Source: Adineta vaga (taxonomy: Eukaryota > Rotifera). Taken from it: a stretch of DNA of 64,000 nucleotides. Positions within the stretch are counted from its first letter, which is position 1. Every line of letters starts with the position of its first letter. This document shows, in pieces, positions 60,453 to 64,000 of this stretch. Location of the stretch: the NCBI GenBank assembly GCA_021613535.1, contig CP075497.1, forward strand, positions 6,510,001-6,574,000, in the 5' to 3' direction. The notes beneath the pieces were generated by a model. It ran no database searches. It saw nothing but the letters and a program-made list of their open reading frames with translations, and was not told the DNA's origin. The translations under genes were made by a program, and so were the position numbers.

Positions 60453-63400
60453 ATGTTCAAACTTGAATCATATATAACACCATGGCTTTTATCATATATT
60501 GATCAGTATGTAAAATTACGCCGAGAAGATTTTCAATTATCATTATGGGGTGGTGATGTCGTTTTTTATAATCTCGAATTACGTTTAGCAAACATTCAAA
60601 AATTAGTTCCAACACTTCCAATTGTCTTTCAAAGTGGAATTATTCATGAGTTACGTATTCATGTATGTACATAAATTCGATTTGATTGATGAAAAACAAA
60701 GCATAGACGAATTTCTTAAATTTTCTAATCATAGATTCCATGGATTCGAATCAATTCCGAACCAATTGTTGTAACTATCAATCAAATTGAACTTGTCATT
60801 GTTTTAAATAAAGAATGTACACCAGCCAATGATTCTCAACCATCATTTCCAAATGATGTTAATTCTGACCATGTACTTATTCAACAACAACAACCAACAA
60901 CACCAGAACAATCAAATTATGTTCAAACAGTTCTTGCTCGTATTCTTAATAATGTTCAAATTGTTGTTAATAATTTAATAGTGAAATTTATTGAACATGA
61001 TATTGTCATATCATTATCATCACGTACAGCACAATGTTATGCGGCAAATCAAAATTGGATAAAATCATTCATTGAATTAACACAACAAGATTTATCATTA
61101 AGACGTTTAATTACTTTACCAGATATAACATTATGTTTAGATAAACGTGACTCAAATGGAAAAGTTCATCGATATGAAGTTCCATTATTATCACGTTGTT
61201 CATTTGAATGTCGTATTCAAATGTCGTATTCAAATGTTTATCAACAATTAAATACAAAACCCATACAAACACGTTTAAGTTTTAATTGTGCAAATATTGA
61301 AATTTCAATTGTTGATAATCAATTATCAATGATTATGCGTTTAATCGAAAATATTATGATATTAATTAATCAACAAATGAGTTCACAGACTGATGATGAA
61401 GCATTGAAAGAACAAAAGAAAACTACAACAAAAGAATTATCACCACCACCTTCACCACCTATTCCACTTCCACCACCTTTACCATCGTTACCTCCATTAA
61501 TACCTATTGAAGACAAAACAGTTGAACTAGATAGTTCTCAACCAGGTTGGATTTCATGGGCATGGTCATATGTACCCTCTGTAACAACATTGTTTGCAGA
61601 AGATGATCAACCAATCGATGCAAATAATCCAGGAAATATACCTATTGAACAACAACAAGAAAAGATAGAAGTTCCATTTGTAGAACAAAACCCATTGATA
61701 ACGAATAACATTAGTAATGCACCTACACCGATTCTTTTTGCTGGTATTGATTTAGATCGAATAAGTTTACAATATAAAGTAAAATACTTTAGTTTTAAAA
61801 TCAATTGAATTAGAATTATATCTTTCTAGGTTACAAGATCAGCTGGTGAGAAATTATCTGTAGTACCATTTATTTCATTCATTGTCGAAAAAGCGAGTAT
61901 GTAGATTATTCTATATCATACAAATCGTTAATCTATTCATTTAGATATTATTGTTGAACGTTATAAACCTACAAGTACGACTGCACTTGATGGTCAATCT
62001 GTTGTATCTCGTGTTCGTAAAGTGAAAGTTTTGACATCGAAAATGTCTTTAAGTTGGGATGAACGTTTACATCTATCTTTATCTGATGTTCATTTTACAT
62101 TACATTATGATCGACATGTACGTATGACACGTTTTTCGTTGATAATCAATGATTTCAATGCCAGATTGAATCATAATTTACTTATCTATCCGTGTCAAGT
62201 AACATTCAAACTTGATCATCATCGAACATATTCATTACTACATTTGGAATTCTCTTCATTAACTGGTAAACTTGATTACAATATTTTAGCATATTTAATC
62301 ACAGTTGTTAATCAAATACGAATGATTGTTGATGTATCAACATCATTATTTCAATTATCGAAATTTGTAGAACATGTAGAAGATGATATTATATCTGTTG
62401 ATGATTTAAGAAATAGTTCAATGAAATGTATATTTCAATTATCCAATGATTTACCTAATATAAATGAAATTGCATTTACAACAACGAATCATCATAATTT
62501 AGCATCTTCTATGACATGGAAATATGCCGAAAGACGATCCATTCTTAAATGTCATATTCTTCCATTACCATTTCATGATGATCTTACTGGTGTAGTGATT
62601 CCAAATAGAATTAAAACAGTAGAATGTTTAATGCAATATTGGCATTTTGGTACAAAACAATTTGTTACATGGCAAACATTCGATTTAACCGATGGTCAAC
62701 CATTATTTCTTGATTTTAGTAATGATCTTGGACAAAATCCTTATTCTGAAATGTGGCGTATTGTTTTGGTTAATGCATCATCGATTATTAATCAATCTCA
62801 TTCCTTAGCTGCATCGACACGTATCGATTCATTACAAAGTCAACGTTATGAACCATCACTTGAAATGACAATTAAAATTCCAACAATTCATGTACATTTT
62901 ATGATCGATCTTCCAGTAAAGAAAATATCGTCTATCATCTTTCTTATTCTCCTTTTGTTTTTTTATTATTTAGAAAGAAAATTCTTCTTCGAAATTTCAA
63001 TCAATTCTTCAAGAATGTCAACATGATGTTTTAACATTAAATTTAGATAATATTTCATTTGATTATAGTCAACGTTTGGAAACAAGAATCATTAGTATTG
63101 AAACGATTCTTTCCCTTGAAACATTAGAATATCGTTTTCTAACAAAACGTTCGTGTATTGAACCTGCTTTGATCAATCTAAATCTTTTCATTGATACATC
63201 AAAATCAAGTATATTAACATCATTTCCAAATGTTTTCGAAATAAATAATGGAAAATATAATCAATTATTTTGTTCAGCAAAAACATCGTTTGTTTGTCAA
63301 TTACATTTCGATATCGATCATATTAATATTCGATTAAGTCAATCATTGTGTCATTTAATTAATATTCTTTATCAACAATTTATTCGATCAGATATGATCA

Positions 63401-64000
63401 AAATTTTAAATCTAAATCAACAAACACAAGAAGGTAAATACTATCGATAAAGTATTTCGACAAAAAAGAAAATTTGTTTTCTTTTAGCTTTAGTTTTAAC
63501 AAAAAGTGATGATTCATTTTATTATACTTATTATCTATTTACAAATCATTTAAATTGTTCGATTGGTTTGAAACAATATGATACAAATGATAACTTTCTT
63601 GTTCTTCCATCTTCTCGTACAACTGATTTTATTTTGTCAAAAATTCTTACAAATGAAATGTTAATTCAATTTTCTCTTGAACATCTCTCTTCAGATCCAT
63701 ACTATTCATCTCCAATTAATATTCATCATTCCGATAATAATCTTAAACAAATTGTTCAATTCGAAAATAGTCCACATTTATTCTATTTACAAAATCATTA
63801 CGATCAACATCAAATTCGTCGTCATATACATATATTTGGTAAAATAATTCTCAAGAATCTTTCTAATATTGATCTTGATCTAAAATTATATTTAAATGTT
63901 GGTTTAAGACAAATTGATATTTCCATACCAAAATATCAAACATATTCAAGTTGTTTACAAACAAAAGATGATATCGAATATATTCAATGGAATTCTTCAC
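60453..64000 (+). CDS. VPS13B: VPS13B-like bridge-type lipid transfer protein, 5' part (cut by the window edge)
   Basis: Six exons are visible (60453-60662, 60735-61778, 61830-61896, 61945-62915, 62974-63433 and 63488 to the edge), giving the first 1088 or so residues of a protein that in other animals has about 4000. The N-terminus has the chorein signature in its VPS13B form: LESYITPWLLSYIDQYV, FQLSLWGGDVVFYNLELRL, and GIIHELRIHIPWIRINSEPI. The VPS13 marker GWISWAWSYVPSV follows a Pro-rich loop at residue about 330. Later parts are extended beta-strand repeats expected of the lipid groove. VPS13 proteins form long channels that move lipids between membranes; VPS13B acts at the Golgi and endosomes. 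All exons join in frame, so the visible part is intact. A second in-frame ATG choice at 60431 is out of frame with the protein. Confidence 0.92.

Overview
The window is nuclear DNA of a small-genome, AT-rich animal. The evidence is spliced protein genes with many introns of only about 50-60 nt (GT...AG), animal-specific regulators (two GATA factors, two receptor-regulated SMADs, a PRDM13-like factor, a neuropeptide precursor) and ciliary or sperm genes (TTC29-like, CCDC157-like). The compact genes, tiny introns and A/T-ending codons look most like a rotifer, probably a bdelloid. That assignment is inference from style, not from a marker gene. I saw no prokaryotic features, CRISPR array, rRNA or transposon.

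Layout. 0.3-0.7 kb: a small amidated-neuropeptide precursor (+). 1.2-10.5 kb: two GATA zinc-finger factors in tandem on the minus strand, separated and flanked by unusually long gene-free DNA (about 5.3 and 3.5 kb). 14-21 kb: glucosidase II alpha (-), head to head with a TTC29-like gene (+). 21.3-26.5 kb: a small two-TM protein, a VCP-KMT-like methyltransferase and a proline-rich repeat protein (all -). 29.3-30.6 kb: an immunoglobulin-superfamily surface protein (-), followed by 4.6 kb without recognisable genes. 35.3-38.4 kb: a four-TM protein and two eIF4E genes arranged tail to tail. 38.8-42.9 kb: a CCDC157-like coiled-coil gene and a 92-aa disordered protein (+). 43-49 kb: an SPPL2-like intramembrane aspartyl protease with altered motifs, a PRDM13-like factor and a 3CxxC zinc-finger protein (-). 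49.4-49.9 kb: a frameshifted pseudogene. 50.5-59.4 kb: a dense minus-strand run of SCCPDH-like oxidoreductase, FKBP12, SMAD-A, an unrecognised nuclear-type protein, ribosomal protein eL42 and SMAD-B. 60.4 kb to the edge: the 5' part of a VPS13B-like gene (+).

How the genes relate. Most neighbours have unrelated housekeeping roles. Three possible functional groupings stand out: the GATA pair; the SMAD pair plus FKBP12 within 7 kb (all touch TGF-beta signalling in other animals); and the eIF4E pair. Many start codons are preceded within about 45 nt by an unpaired 3' splice acceptor, as expected for spliced-leader trans-splicing or 5'-UTR introns. Exon models were built by hand from splice consensus and reading-frame continuity, so boundaries may be off by one or two bases.
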